Assembly: GCA_003277985.1 (NCBI GenBank)
Contig: QCHR01000014.1
Location: 1-37,671 of the forward strand
Origin: Prochlorococcus sp. AG-402-G06
GTDB taxonomy: Bacteria; Cyanobacteriota; Cyanobacteriia; PCC-6307; Cyanobiaceae
Length of the DNA: 37,671 nt
Direction of reading: 5' to 3'
This document shows, piece by piece, positions 28,476 to 36,626 of this stretch. The notes below the pieces were generated by a model. That model was not told where the DNA came from. It ran no database searches and saw only the letters and a program-made list of their open reading frames with translations. Within the stretch, counting starts at the first letter, position 1, and every line of letters starts with the position of its first letter. Position numbers and translations under genes: made by a program.

Positions 28476-30704
28476 ATGGCAACTAAATTTCCATCTTTTA
28501 GTCAGGGTCTTGCTCAAGACCCTACAACCAGAAGAATCTGGTACGGCATAGCTACAGCTCATGATTTCGAAAGTCATGACGGCATGACAGAAGAGCAGTT
28601 ATATCAAAAACTCTTCTCTACTCACTTTGGTCACTTAGCCATAATTGGTCTTTGGGTGGCTGGAAATCTCTTTCACATTGCTTGGCAAGGAAACTTTGAG
28701 CAATGGGTGATCGATCCACTCCACACTCGTCCGATTGCTCATGCAATTTGGGATCCTCATTTTGGTCAAGGGCTTACTGATGCACTGACTCAGGCAGGAG
28801 CTACTTCGCCAGTTAATGTCGCTTATTCAGGCTTGTATCACTGGTGGTACACAATTGGAATGAGAACTAATGAACAACTTTTTCAAGGTGCAATCTTTAT
28901 AAATATTCTTGTTTGCTGGTTATTGTTTGCAGGATGGCTGCATCTTCAGCCTAAATACAGGCCATCATTAGCCTGGTTCAAGAATGCAGAATCTCAACTA
29001 AACCATCATCTAGCAGTTCTTTTTGGATTCAGCAGCATTGCTTGGACGGGGCATTTAATTCATGTAGCCATACCTGAGTCAAGGGGTGTCCATGTTGGCT
29101 GGGATAACTGGCTAACTGTTATGCCTCATCCAGAAGGTTTAACTCCATTCTTCTCTGGGAATTGGGGTGCTTATGCTCAAAATCCCGATTCTCTTGATGC
29201 AGTTTTTGGAACTACTCAAGGAGCCGGAACAGCAATATTTACATTCTTAGGTGGTCTTCATCCTCAAAGTGAATCACTTTGGCTAACTGATATTGCTCAC
29301 CATCATTTAGCTATAGGAGTTGTATTCATAATCGCCGGTCATATGTATAGAACTAACTTTGGTATTGGGCATAGTCTTAAAGAAATTATTGAAGCTCATA
29401 ACACAAGTCACCCAAAAGATCCACATAGAGGTTATTTCGGGATAAAGCATAACGGTCTTTTCGAGACAGTTAACAATTCACTGCATTTTCAGCTTGGTCT
29501 TGCACTTGCTTCTCTTGGTGTGGCTTGCAGCTTAGTTGCTCAGCATATGGGGGCATTACCTTCATATGCTTTTATAGCAAGGGATTACACTACTCAATCA
29601 GCCCTTTATACACATCATCAATACATAGCAATGTTCTTGATGGTTGGAGCATTCTCCCATGGAGCTATTTTCTTTGTTAGGGATTATGATCCTGAGCTTA
29701 ATAAAGACAATGTTCTAGCAAGAATTCTAAGTACCAAGGAAGCTTTAATTAGTCACCTAAGTTGGGTAACAATGCTTTTAGGCTTTCACACACTTGGGAT
29801 TTATGTTCACAATGATGTTGTTGTAGCTTTTGGAACACCAGAAAAACAAATTCTGATTGAGCCAGTTTTCGCCCAATTCGCACAGGCTGCTAGTGGGAAA
29901 ATGATGTATGGATTTAATGCTTTGCTAGCAAATGCATCAAGTTCTGCATCCATAGCTGCTAATTCCATGCCAGGTAATCACTACTGGATGGACATGATCA
30001 ATAGACCAGATGCACTTACCAATTTCTTACCTATTGGACCTGCAGATTTCTTAGTTCATCATGCGATTGCACTAGGACTCCATACAACTGCTTTGATTCT
30101 TATAAAAGGTGCTCTTGACGCTAGAGGAACAAAACTAATTCCTGATAAAAAAGACCTAGGTTTTGCTTTCCCATGTGATGGTCCAGGCCGTGGAGGTACT
30201 TGTGATAGTTCTTCTTGGGACGCTACTTATTTAGCTATGTTCTGGGCTTTAAATACTATTGCTTGGATTACCTTCTATTGGCACTGGAAGCATTTGGCAA
30301 TTTGGATGGGCAATACGGCTCAATTCAATGAATCTGGTACCTATTTAATGGGTTGGTTTAGAGATTACCTATGGCTGAATAGCTCCCAGTTAATTAACGG
30401 TTATAACCCTTTTGGTGTAAACGCTTTATCTCCATGGGCTTGGATGTTCTTATTTGGCCATCTAATATGGGCGACTGGGTTTATGTTCCTCATCTCTTGG
30501 AGGGGATATTGGCAAGAACTTATTGAAACTCTTGTTTGGGCTCATCAAAGAACTCCAATAGCTAATTTAGTTGGATGGAGGGATAAGCCTGTTGCATTAT
30601 CAATTGTTCAAGCTCGATTAGTTGGTTTAACTCATTTTACAGTTGGAAACTTTGTAACCTTCGGAGCTTTTGTTATTGCCTCTACCTCAGGTAAGTTCGG
30701 CTAA
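28476..30704 (+). CDS. psaB: Photosystem I P700 apoprotein A2
   Basis: PsaB is the partner of PsaA; together they hold P700, A0, A1 and the F(X) cluster. The 742-aa sequence has the F(X) loop [18 protein letters not shown] and the membrane helices ending in [18 protein letters not shown]. It is followed within about 20 nt by a hairpin terminator (30726-30758). Confidence 0.99.
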   Translation: MATKFPSFSQGLAQDPTTRRIWYGIATAHDFESHDGMTEEQLYQKLFSTHFGHLAIIGLWVAGNLFHIAWQGNFEQWVIDPLHTRPIAHAIWDPHFGQGLTDALTQAGATSPVNVAYSGLYHWWYTIGMRTNEQLFQGAIFINILVCWLLFAGWLHLQPKYRPSLAWFKNAESQLNHHLAVLFGFSSIAWTGHLIHVAIPESRGVHVGWDNWLTVMPHPEGLTPFFSGNWGAYAQNPDSLDAVFGTTQGAGTAIFTFLGGLHPQSESLWLTDIAHHHLAIGVVFIIAGHMYRTNFGIGHSLKEIIEAHNTSHPKDPHRGYFGIKHNGLFETVNNSLHFQLGLALASLGVACSLVAQHMGALPSYAFIARDYTTQSALYTHHQYIAMFLMVGAFSHGAIFFVRDYDPELNKDNVLARILSTKEALISHLSWVTMLLGFHTLGIYVHNDVVVAFGTPEKQILIEPVFAQFAQAASGKMMYGFNALLANASSSASIAANSMPGNHYWMDMINRPDALTNFLPIGPADFLVHHAIALGLHTTALILIKGALDARGTKLIPDKKDLGFAFPCDGPGRGGTCDSSSWDATYLAMFWALNTIAWITFYWHWKHLAIWMGNTAQFNESGTYLMGWFRDYLWLNSSQLINGYNPFGVNALSPWAWMFLFGHLIWATGFMFLISWRGYWQELIETLVWAHQRTPIANLVGWRDKPVALSIVQARLVGLTHFTVGNFVTFGAFVIASTSGKFG

Positions 30705-30725
30705 CTCCGTATTAAGAGCTTCTAT

Positions 30726-30758
30726 AAAAAACACTGTCTTTATGGGCAGTGTTTTTTT
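30726..30758 (+). terminator. Rho-independent terminator of psaAB
   Basis: A stem of ACACTG (30731-30736) with CAGTGT (30747-30752) and A/T-paired flanks is followed by a seven-T run. It lies 22 nt after the psaB stop codon and ends the psaAB transcript. Confidence 0.88.
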
Positions 30759-30900
30759 ATGGAAGCTACTATTTATTAGATTATCTATTAATAGTTATGA
30801 GCAAAATATAAATCAATTTAATATAAATAATTAGGTATATAACCCTAAACGAAACAAAGGAATTAATCCAAGAGAAAGCTTTTAGAAAAATATAATTCAA

Positions 30901-30956
30901 TAATATAGATAATTAAAAAGCCCCTTAAATAAGAGGCTTTTTAATTATCTATATTA
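30901..30956. terminator. Strong bidirectional terminator between psaB and psaL
   Basis: Two perfect 22-nt complementary arms (30901-30922 and 30935-30956) enclose a short loop, in which a further CTT/AAG pairing is possible after one mismatch. Core GCC/GGC lies next to A- and T-rich flanks. It is just downstream of the psaL stop codon and can also block read-through from psaAB. Confidence 0.9.
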
Positions 30957-30970
30957 TTTTAGAAAAGATT

Positions 30971-31498
30971 TTAAGCTCCAAGCAAATGATATTCCTTAAT
31001 CAACGGGAGAACAGTATCTAGATGCAAAGTACCTATTAGCAACCAAGCAAAAACTACACCGCCTGTTCCTCCTAACCAAAATCCGTTTGTAAAATCACTC
31101 CATCCTGCTCTAGTAAATAGATCAGAAGGAGGATTAGCTACTGTTGCATCAGGAGGTTGTACATTAGGCGCCTTACCAGCAGCATTATAAAGAATAAAAA
31201 GAGCAGTCAATATTTGAATAGCTCCCACGCCGCCAAGTAATCCAGCCGTCAAAGCGAAATCAGTATTCCTAAGAGGGCCTGTCATAGAAAAAGGACCAAA
31301 TAGTAAATAACCAAAAATTGCTCCTGTTTCAAGACCTCTAAAATTTGGCGATAAGCCCTCTCTATAAACAGGAAGATTATTGATAATCATCTTTGTAAAC
31401 CAACCACTGTTAACTGGAGTTTGGAGATTACCAACAGTTGGGTCTGAGACTGTTTTCACAGCCCACTTTTGCATAAGTGTTTCTTGAGATTTAGTCAT
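30971..31498 (-). CDS. psaL: Photosystem I subunit XI
   Basis: PsaL sits at the trimerisation interface of cyanobacterial photosystem I. The 175-aa sequence has the family segments [18 protein letters not shown] and [15 protein letters not shown], and three membrane helices. The usual motif GLExGMAHGY, in which His ligates a chlorophyll, reads [10 protein letters not shown] here, so His is replaced by Phe. The start is ATG. psaI lies 37 nt upstream, giving a psaI-psaL operon convergent with psaAB. Confidence 0.95.
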   Translation of the reverse strand: MTKSQETLMQKWAVKTVSDPTVGNLQTPVNSGWFTKMIINNLPVYREGLSPNFRGLETGAIFGYLLFGPFSMTGPLRNTDFALTAGLLGGVGAIQILTALFILYNAAGKAPNVQPPDATVANPPSDLFTRAGWSDFTNGFWLGGTGGVVFAWLLIGTLHLDTVLPLIKEYHLLGA

Positions 31499-31535
31499 GT
31501 GCTAAAAGAATTGGTAGAACATTTAGTTTTTGAAA

Positions 31536-31652
31536 TTACTCAGTAGCGGTTATGTACCTACCAATCAAAACAATGAAAACAGCTGGACCCATTATTCCAA
31601 CTAAAGGAATCAGAATAGCGGGAAGCAAACTTGAGGCCAGTTCACTAGTCAT
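31536..31652 (-). CDS. psaI: Photosystem I subunit VIII
   Basis: This 38-aa single-helix protein (MTSELASSLLPAILIPLVG, then GPAVFIVLIGRY) matches PsaI, which borders PsaL and helps keep it in place. The LPxIxIPLVG and following Pro are family features. It is encoded just upstream of psaL, as in other cyanobacteria. Confidence 0.92.
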   Translation of the reverse strand: MTSELASSLLPAILIPLVGIMGPAVFIVLIGRYITATE

Positions 31653-31788
31653 TACTTATTTCAATAAATCTCACTTTATTTTATAGAATTATGATCTAAT
31701 CAAACCAAATTCAACCCATTGATGACATAAAAGTTCAATCCGTATATCTTCTTTACCGAAGATGCATTACTAAACAGTTTTTCTTATC

Positions 31789-32271
31789 ATGAATCAAGTT
31801 TTTGCTGGTGGTATAGCGCTAATTATTGCTTTAATCCTTTGGAGTTCAAAAAAACAATCAAAGCCATCAGCTTTTTTCAAATCTCAAAAGGATTCTTTTT
31901 CAAAAGATCAAGTCACATCAACTACTTTGGTAATCGATAAGAGTTTAAAAAATCAAAAATCAATAAAACTGAATAATCAAAAATCCAAGTCTTTGGCAAA
32001 TCAATCTTCACTTAATTCGATAGAGACAAAAAAGCAATTAACTAAATTAATCTCTAGCAATCCGAGTGATCGTTTATTGGCTATTCAAATTGCTGTTCAA
32101 TGGAACAACAAGAAAGCATTACCTTTTTTAAAAAGGGGATTGAAGGATTCTGACAGTAGAGTTGTTATTGCATCTGCTGCGGGTATTTCATCTTTTAAAG
32201 GGAAGACTATTGAATTACATCAAAGATCTCAAGCTTCTCGTCCTCCTCGAAATGTATCTCTAATGCGATAA
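31789..32271 (+). CDS. Membrane-anchored protein with HEAT-like repeat
   Basis: This 160-aa protein starts with a hydrophobic segment (residues 4-19, FAGGIALIIALILW) that is a membrane anchor or uncleaved signal. A Lys/Ser/Asn-rich linker of about 55 residues follows. The C-terminal half resembles a HEAT repeat (NPSDRLLAIQIAVQ, ALPFLKRGLKDSDSRVVIA). No specific function can be assigned; HEAT proteins are usually scaffolds. The last 43 nt overlap the end of the convergent glycosyltransferase gene. Confidence 0.72.
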   Translation: MNQVFAGGIALIIALILWSSKKQSKPSAFFKSQKDSFSKDQVTSTTLVIDKSLKNQKSIKLNNQKSKSLANQSSLNSIETKKQLTKLISSNPSDRLLAIQIAVQWNNKKALPFLKRGLKDSDSRVVIASAAGISSFKGKTIELHQRSQASRPPRNVSLMR

Positions 32272-33191
32272 ATTGGTCTGTTTTGACTTTCATGATAAGT
32301 GCGGATCTGAAGCTCTCCAAGCAATCCAAACCCAAAAAGTTGAACGCCAGTCACTGCAAGAAGTAAAGCAAAAATAAGTAAAGGTCTATTTCCTATATCC
32401 TCTCCTAAAAGTTTGATAGTTAGTAGGTAAAAACTTGTTATTAAACTCCCAATAATTGCAAGAATCCCTCCAAAACCAAAAACATACATAGGTCTAGTTA
32501 AAAATCTATTCATAAACCAAACAGTCAATAAGTCCATTAACACTCTGAAGGTTCTATCTATTCCATACTTACTAGATCCAAATTTGCGAGCTCTATGATT
32601 TACTTTGACTTCAGTGATTCTAGCTCCTTCAATATTGGCTAAAACAGGTAAAAAGCGATGCAATTCCCCATATAATCTCATATCTGTTAAGACTTCTTTC
32701 CTATAAGCTTTTAAAGAACATCCATAATCATTAAGTCTAACTCCAGTAACTTTCCCAATCAATCTGTTAGCAATTTTTGATGGAAGCTTTCTACTGATAG
32801 CTGAATCTTGTCTTCGATATCTCCATCCGCTTACCAGGTCAAATCCATCCCTTATCTTACTAACTAATAAAGGGATGTCTGCAGGATCATTTTGCAAATC
32901 ACCATCAAGCGTAACTACTATCTCACCAGATGAAATATCAAACCCTGCTGCCATTGCTGCAGTCTGTCCATAGTTTTTACGTAACAGAACTCCAACTAAT
33001 TCTGGTATATCAAAGCTTAGTTTTCTAATTACCTCTGCGCTTTTATCTGACGAACCATCATTAACTAAAACTAATTCAAAAGTTTCTTGCATAGGCTTTA
33101 AAACTTCTAATAACTGATTCACCAAAAAAGGAAGACTTTCTTCTTCGTTATAGATAGGAACAACTATTGATAGTGCGACATTAGAATTCAT
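32229..33191 (-). CDS. Family 2 membrane glycosyltransferase (polyprenyl-phosphate type)
   Basis: This 320-aa GT-A enzyme has the N-terminal SIVVPIYNEEESLP, VNDGSSDKS and the metal-binding DGD of VTLDGDLQNDP (96-98). The acceptor region LNDYGCSLKAYR is conserved in dolichol-/undecaprenyl-phosphate sugar transferases (GtrB/DPM1-like). Two C-terminal membrane helices (about 231-260 and 268-295) anchor it. It probably makes a lipid-linked sugar for cell-envelope glycans; the sugar is unknown. It lies 33 nt downstream of the NlpC/P60 gene on the same strand. Confidence 0.9.
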   Translation of the reverse strand: MNSNVALSIVVPIYNEEESLPFLVNQLLEVLKPMQETFELVLVNDGSSDKSAEVIRKLSFDIPELVGVLLRKNYGQTAAMAAGFDISSGEIVVTLDGDLQNDPADIPLLVSKIRDGFDLVSGWRYRRQDSAISRKLPSKIANRLIGKVTGVRLNDYGCSLKAYRKEVLTDMRLYGELHRFLPVLANIEGARITEVKVNHRARKFGSSKYGIDRTFRVLMDLLTVWFMNRFLTRPMYVFGFGGILAIIGSLITSFYLLTIKLLGEDIGNRPLLIFALLLAVTGVQLFGFGLLGELQIRTYHESQNRPIYRIRDTFRGGREA

Positions 33192-33224
33192 TCAAAACTC
33201 CTCATAAGGGTCAATTAATCTTCT

Positions 33225-33977
33225 TTAGAGTTTTTCACTCTGATAACAAGAGATCACTCTTCCAGCAGATCTAAATTTAGATCTGTAAAAAGAAGCAATT
33301 TTCCCAAGGTTCGAGGGAAATAAACCGTCAATCTCTATTCCATTATGCCCATCAATTACCCCAGAACTATGAATAAAAAAACCATTTTCAATATGCAATC
33401 CCACATGAGTACACTTTTCAGATGATCCAAAGAAAAGTAAATCACCGGGTTTTAATTCTTTGCCAAAAGCTTCAATATCAAATGGAACATTTTTACAGAA
33501 TTTTTCCTGCTGATAAGCATCTCTTGGTATCCAAATTCCTGAACTTGCAAATGCAGATTGAACCAAACCAGAGCAATCAAAATTGGGGCCAATAGTTCCA
33601 CCCCATAGATACTCATTACTCATTTTTTTTGCAGCCTTAGCCCAAGACAATATCCTAGGAATCTCAGAAATAATTTTCTCTTCAGTAAAAAATTCAGATT
33701 TCCAAGATTCTATTTTTGAAGCATTATGAGTTAATTCAGAAAATCTAAACCAGCAAATATAGTCATCTTCCAAAAGACGCACTTTAACTCTATCAATAAT
33801 TTCCTTATTTTTAAAATTAGATTCCAAACAATCAATCAATTGAAAACACCTACCAATACTTGCTTGAGTAACTAATTCATCACTATTTTCACTTTTAAAT
33901 CCATCAATATTTATTCGGAGTTTCCACAAACTTCCCAAAACAAATGAAGCTTTAGTTAGCAAAACCTCTAAGGTCAT
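33225..33977 (-). CDS. NlpC/P60 peptidoglycan endopeptidase with SH3-like domain
   Basis: This 250-aa protein is a cysteine peptidase of the NlpC/P60 family that cleaves gamma-D-Glu-diamino acid bonds in cell-wall peptides. Catalytic residues are C135 (NFDCSGLVQ), H191 (CTHVGLHI) and H203 (FFIHSSG). An SH3b-like domain precedes it (about residues 20-82). No clear signal peptide is seen, suggesting recycling or cytoplasmic function, as in the Anabaena enzyme. It is divergent from the beta-lactamase-like gene by only 21 nt. Confidence 0.9.
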   Translation of the reverse strand: MTLEVLLTKASFVLGSLWKLRINIDGFKSENSDELVTQASIGRCFQLIDCLESNFKNKEIIDRVKVRLLEDDYICWFRFSELTHNASKIESWKSEFFTEEKIISEIPRILSWAKAAKKMSNEYLWGGTIGPNFDCSGLVQSAFASSGIWIPRDAYQQEKFCKNVPFDIEAFGKELKPGDLLFFGSSEKCTHVGLHIENGFFIHSSGVIDGHNGIEIDGLFPSNLGKIASFYRSKFRSAGRVISCYQSEKL

Positions 33978-33998
33978 ATTAAATTATTCTCGAGCGCT

Positions 33999-34892
33999 AT
34001 GGCGTTCTACCGACAAGACCCTGAGATGGCCTATTGCCTAAAAGGTCTCCTCGATAGATTTGAAAAAGAAGGTCGTCCAAACCTTCAAGAAAATATTGCA
34101 ATAACTTGCATACGTTATGACAAGCAAAATCCATCGACATCTAGTGGATATGGGACAGGTTGGCATTCAAACAGAAATTTTTATCCTGCAAGCGTAGTAA
34201 AGATAGTTTATGCATTGGCAACACAGGTATGGATACAACAAGATTTAATTGTTGACTCAGAAGAACTTAGGAGAGCATTACATGAAATGATTGCAAACTC
34301 CAATAATGATGCCACAAGTTATATTTTAGATCTTTTAACAGGGACAACAAGTGGTCCATCTCTTAATGAGTCAAACTATGAAGCATGGAAAATCCAAAGA
34401 CAATTAATAAACCACTGGCTTAATGATCTGAGATGGCCTGAAATAGAAAATTGGAACTGCAGCCAAAAGACGTGGAATGAAGGCCCTTTCGGCAGGGAAA
34501 AAGATTTTTATGGAAAAAAAAATGAGAATCGAAACAGTATGTCAACGGATGGGACTGCAAGGATCTTTGAATCATTTATGACTCTTGAAATGCTACCAAA
34601 ATTAGAAAGTGACAATTTAAGAAAAAATTTTCAACGCTCACTCGATCCCGTTGGTCGCAAGCAAGATTTAGAGAATCAAATAGATGGTTTTCTAGGAGAA
34701 GGTCTTCCTTTAGCTTCTAAGCTTTGGAGCAAAGCAGGTCTAATGAGTGAGGTTCGCCATGATGTTGCATGGTGGGAAGCACCTAATAAGAATCCTATGC
34801 TTGCAGTTGTTTTTACAACTGGAAAAGAATTAATCAAAGATCAATTTTTACTCCCTGCGATTAGCAGTGAATTAAACAAATTAGCTATTTAG
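33999..34892 (+). CDS. Serine beta-lactamase-like protein (class A fold)
   Basis: This 297-aa protein has the penicillin-recognising fold: SVVK (S65-K68, the SxxK motif), SNN (101-103, SxN motif) and KAG (245-247, in place of KTG). The usual omega-loop glutamate is not evident. There is no signal peptide, so it is unlikely to be a secreted antibiotic-resistance enzyme; a cell-wall or esterase role is more plausible. It is divergent from the NlpC/P60 gene. Confidence 0.82.
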   Translation: MAFYRQDPEMAYCLKGLLDRFEKEGRPNLQENIAITCIRYDKQNPSTSSGYGTGWHSNRNFYPASVVKIVYALATQVWIQQDLIVDSEELRRALHEMIANSNNDATSYILDLLTGTTSGPSLNESNYEAWKIQRQLINHWLNDLRWPEIENWNCSQKTWNEGPFGREKDFYGKKNENRNSMSTDGTARIFESFMTLEMLPKLESDNLRKNFQRSLDPVGRKQDLENQIDGFLGEGLPLASKLWSKAGLMSEVRHDVAWWEAPNKNPMLAVVFTTGKELIKDQFLLPAISSELNKLAI

Positions 34893-35019
34893 CAATAAGC
34901 AAGATTCCAGCGAATAAAATCGATCCCAAAAGGAATCCAACAGCCAAAAGAACGGCTATTATTGGTGTATTTAAGTAAACAGATATCGTTGCGAGTTGGT
35001 TTCCCTTTGCTTCAGACAC
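34885..35019 (-). CDS. 44-aa single-helix membrane protein
   Basis: A GTG-initiated ORF encodes 44 aa: a polar N-terminus (SEAKGNQLATISVYLNT) and one long membrane helix (PIIAVLLAVGFLLGSILF) to a C-terminal Lys. Its C-terminal 38 residues align without gaps to the C-terminus of the hexad-repeat protein at 35786-36307 (14 identities by my count), including T-x-SV-x-LNT. It overlaps the end of the beta-lactamase-like gene by 8 nt. I do not recognise the family. Confidence 0.5.
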   Translation of the reverse strand: MSEAKGNQLATISVYLNTPIIAVLLAVGFLLGSILFAGILLIAK

Positions 35020-35140
35020 CTTTAAAACTCATAAAAATCATCTTGATTAAAGCATCTAACTATGCCAAAAAACAAAAAATGTTTAACTGATAAAACAATT
35101 TTTAAAAAATCAAAGAATTATTAATGGTATAAAAAATAAT

Positions 35141-35695
35141 TTAAATAAAATTTGATTTTTGCTTCTTATTTTGTGAAATTTTAGAATCTATTTTACTTTC
35201 ACTTTTTTTTATTAAACCCTCTTGTTTCTCTATTTTTTTATTTATTAATTTCTTATCTTCTTTCATTAAATTATTATCTAATGATTTAATTTCTTCTAAG
35301 CTTTTTGTATCAATATTTTCTAGGATTGTTTCATCAATAGATTCAACATCATCTATTACACTGATATTTAGATCTTTTTTTTCATCAACTTTTACAATAT
35401 CTGAAGTTCCAGGGTTATTAAATAAATCAATATCAAATCTACCTTTTGCAAAAGAAACTGAGCAAAATACTAGTATTGAACAGAAAATAATAATCAGAAA
35501 GATTTTCGACAATAAACTATTTATTGGAGACCAAAATACTGTTACTTTAGCAGCCTCATTAGTTTGTTTAACTGTATCGGAAGAGCTACTTAAATCTAAA
35601 AAAATATCTTGATTAATCCAACCTTTATTAGCTTTCCTATAGGGAGACTCACTTTTAGTGAACTCAAACACTTCTTGGATTCTGTCTTTAAGCAC
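35141..35695 (-). CDS. Single-pass membrane protein, hypothetical
   Basis: This 184-aa protein begins with GTG. About 50 soluble N-terminal residues lead to one membrane helix (residues 62-83, LLSKIFLIIIFCSILVFCS). A charged C-terminal region of ~100 residues is rich in Asp, Glu and Lys (ESIDETILENIDTKSLEEIK) with helical periodicity suggesting coiled coil. It is not a family I know. Base composition is very AT-rich. It lies between two other single-pass membrane genes on the same strand. Confidence 0.65.
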   Translation of the reverse strand: MLKDRIQEVFEFTKSESPYRKANKGWINQDIFLDLSSSSDTVKQTNEAAKVTVFWSPINSLLSKIFLIIIFCSILVFCSVSFAKGRFDIDLFNNPGTSDIVKVDEKKDLNISVIDDVESIDETILENIDTKSLEEIKSLDNNLMKEDKKLINKKIEKQEGLIKKSESKIDSKISQNKKQKSNFI

Positions 35696-35785
35696 AGCTT
35701 ACTTTTATCTCAAACTACAAGAACGAAAACATAGCAGAAAGTTTGAATAAAAATTTGCTTTCACATAGATATTAGTGAAATTGAA

Positions 35786-36307
35786 TTACCCAGCAATAAA
35801 GACCATCGCAGAAACAAGAATAGCTGAAGCCAAAATCCCAATAGAAGCTATTGTCACTATCTTTCCAGTATTTAAAGAGACTGATACCGTTAACAATTCA
35901 GTTCTTGAGTCACGTTTCTGTTGTGAATCAATTTGAATTCGAGAATTAATTTTTTTGTTGGCTTGAGCTCTCTTATCGGCTAAAGCTTTCTTCTCTGCTG
36001 CGGCTTTCTTCTCTGCTGCGGCTTTCTTATCTGCTGCAGCTTTCTTATCGGCTAAAGCTTTTTTATCTGCTGCAGCTTTTTTATCTGCTGCGGCTTTCTT
36101 ATCTGCTGCAGCTTTCTTATCGGCTAAAGCTTTCTTATCGGCTAAAGCTTTCTTATCTGCTGCGGCTTTCTTATCTGCTGCAGCTTTCTTATCTGCTGCG
36201 GCTTTCTTATCTGCTGCAGCTTTCTTATCTGCTGCAGCTTTCTTATCTGCTGCGGCTTTCTTATCGGCTAATGCTTTCTTATCTGCTTGAGCTGTTTTCG
36301 CTTGCAC
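35786..36307 (-). CDS. Ala-Lys-Asp hexad-repeat protein with C-terminal membrane anchor
   Basis: This 173-aa GTG-initiated protein contains 19 tandem hexads of A[D/E]KKA[A/L], the last two degenerate (residues 8-121), followed by a short basic linker and a C-terminal membrane helix (KIVTIASIGILASAILVSAM) at the very end. It is a tail-anchored type. Such sequences form long charged helices, like TolA domain II or histone-H1-like tails; function is unknown. The final 38 residues resemble the 44-aa protein encoded at 34885-35019. Confidence 0.8.
   Translation of the reverse strand: MQAKTAQADKKALADKKAAADKKAAADKKAAADKKAAADKKAAADKKAAADKKALADKKALADKKAAADKKAAADKKAAADKKALADKKAAADKKAAAEKKAAAEKKALADKRAQANKKINSRIQIDSQQKRDSRTELLTVSVSLNTGKIVTIASIGILASAILVSAMVFIAG
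35945..36286 (-). repeat. 18-bp tandem repeat array encoding AlaAspLysLysAla hexads
   Basis: Nineteen 18-nt units lie in frame. Units carrying Leu (TTA) are always followed by GCC-GAT, while Ala units are followed by GCA-GAT, so synonymous changes are linked and units were probably duplicated as cassettes. Confidence 0.9.
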
Positions 36308-36387
36308 TTTAAATACAAAAAATTTGCCCTATTCAAGCACTCAAATCACAATGATTTTAAAAATATTGGCTAGTTGAAATGAAGTAA

Positions 36388-36571
36388 TGCAATAGATTTT
36401 ATTTTTCAAACCTCAAATATAGATCTTTTGCACTTAATAAAAATGAAGAGGGAGGTATCCCTAGTAGGAGAACACCGTATGCGTTAGCAAGCGATGGCGA
36501 ATTTTTTTGAAGTACCCAAATCTCCTTACAACACTCCTCAAAAAAACTTTTTCAAAATTAGAGGAAACTAA
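36388..36571 (+). pseudogene. Frameshifted small ORF remnant
   Basis: In the gap before the TPR gene, one frame reads NEEGGIPSRRTPYALASDGE-FF to a stop at a seven-T run (about 36512-36518). After skipping one T the reading continues EVPKSPYNTPQKNFFKIRGN to a TAA at 36571. Both pieces look like protein, and no start codon precedes the first. It is either a truncated gene with a homopolymer frameshift or a sequencing error. I do not recognise the family. Confidence 0.4.
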
Positions 36572-36626
36572 TTACAATTGAATAGAGAAGTAGAATTACT
36601 TTGATGAAAAACTTTCAAAGCAATCT

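Noticed and set aside
30743-30833. 30-codon ORF starting inside the psaAB terminator
   Set aside because: It begins in the terminator stem and its composition matches AT-rich intergenic DNA.
35480-35640. Membrane helix of the 184-aa protein as a third copy of the shared C-terminal module
   Set aside because: Only a short VTV-x-x-S-P and SIL resemblance appears, and the spacing is off by two residues; it is also internal, not C-terminal.
36443-36487. 14-codon ATG ORF before the TPR gene
   Set aside because: It is out of frame with the more protein-like reading in the same DNA and ends at once.
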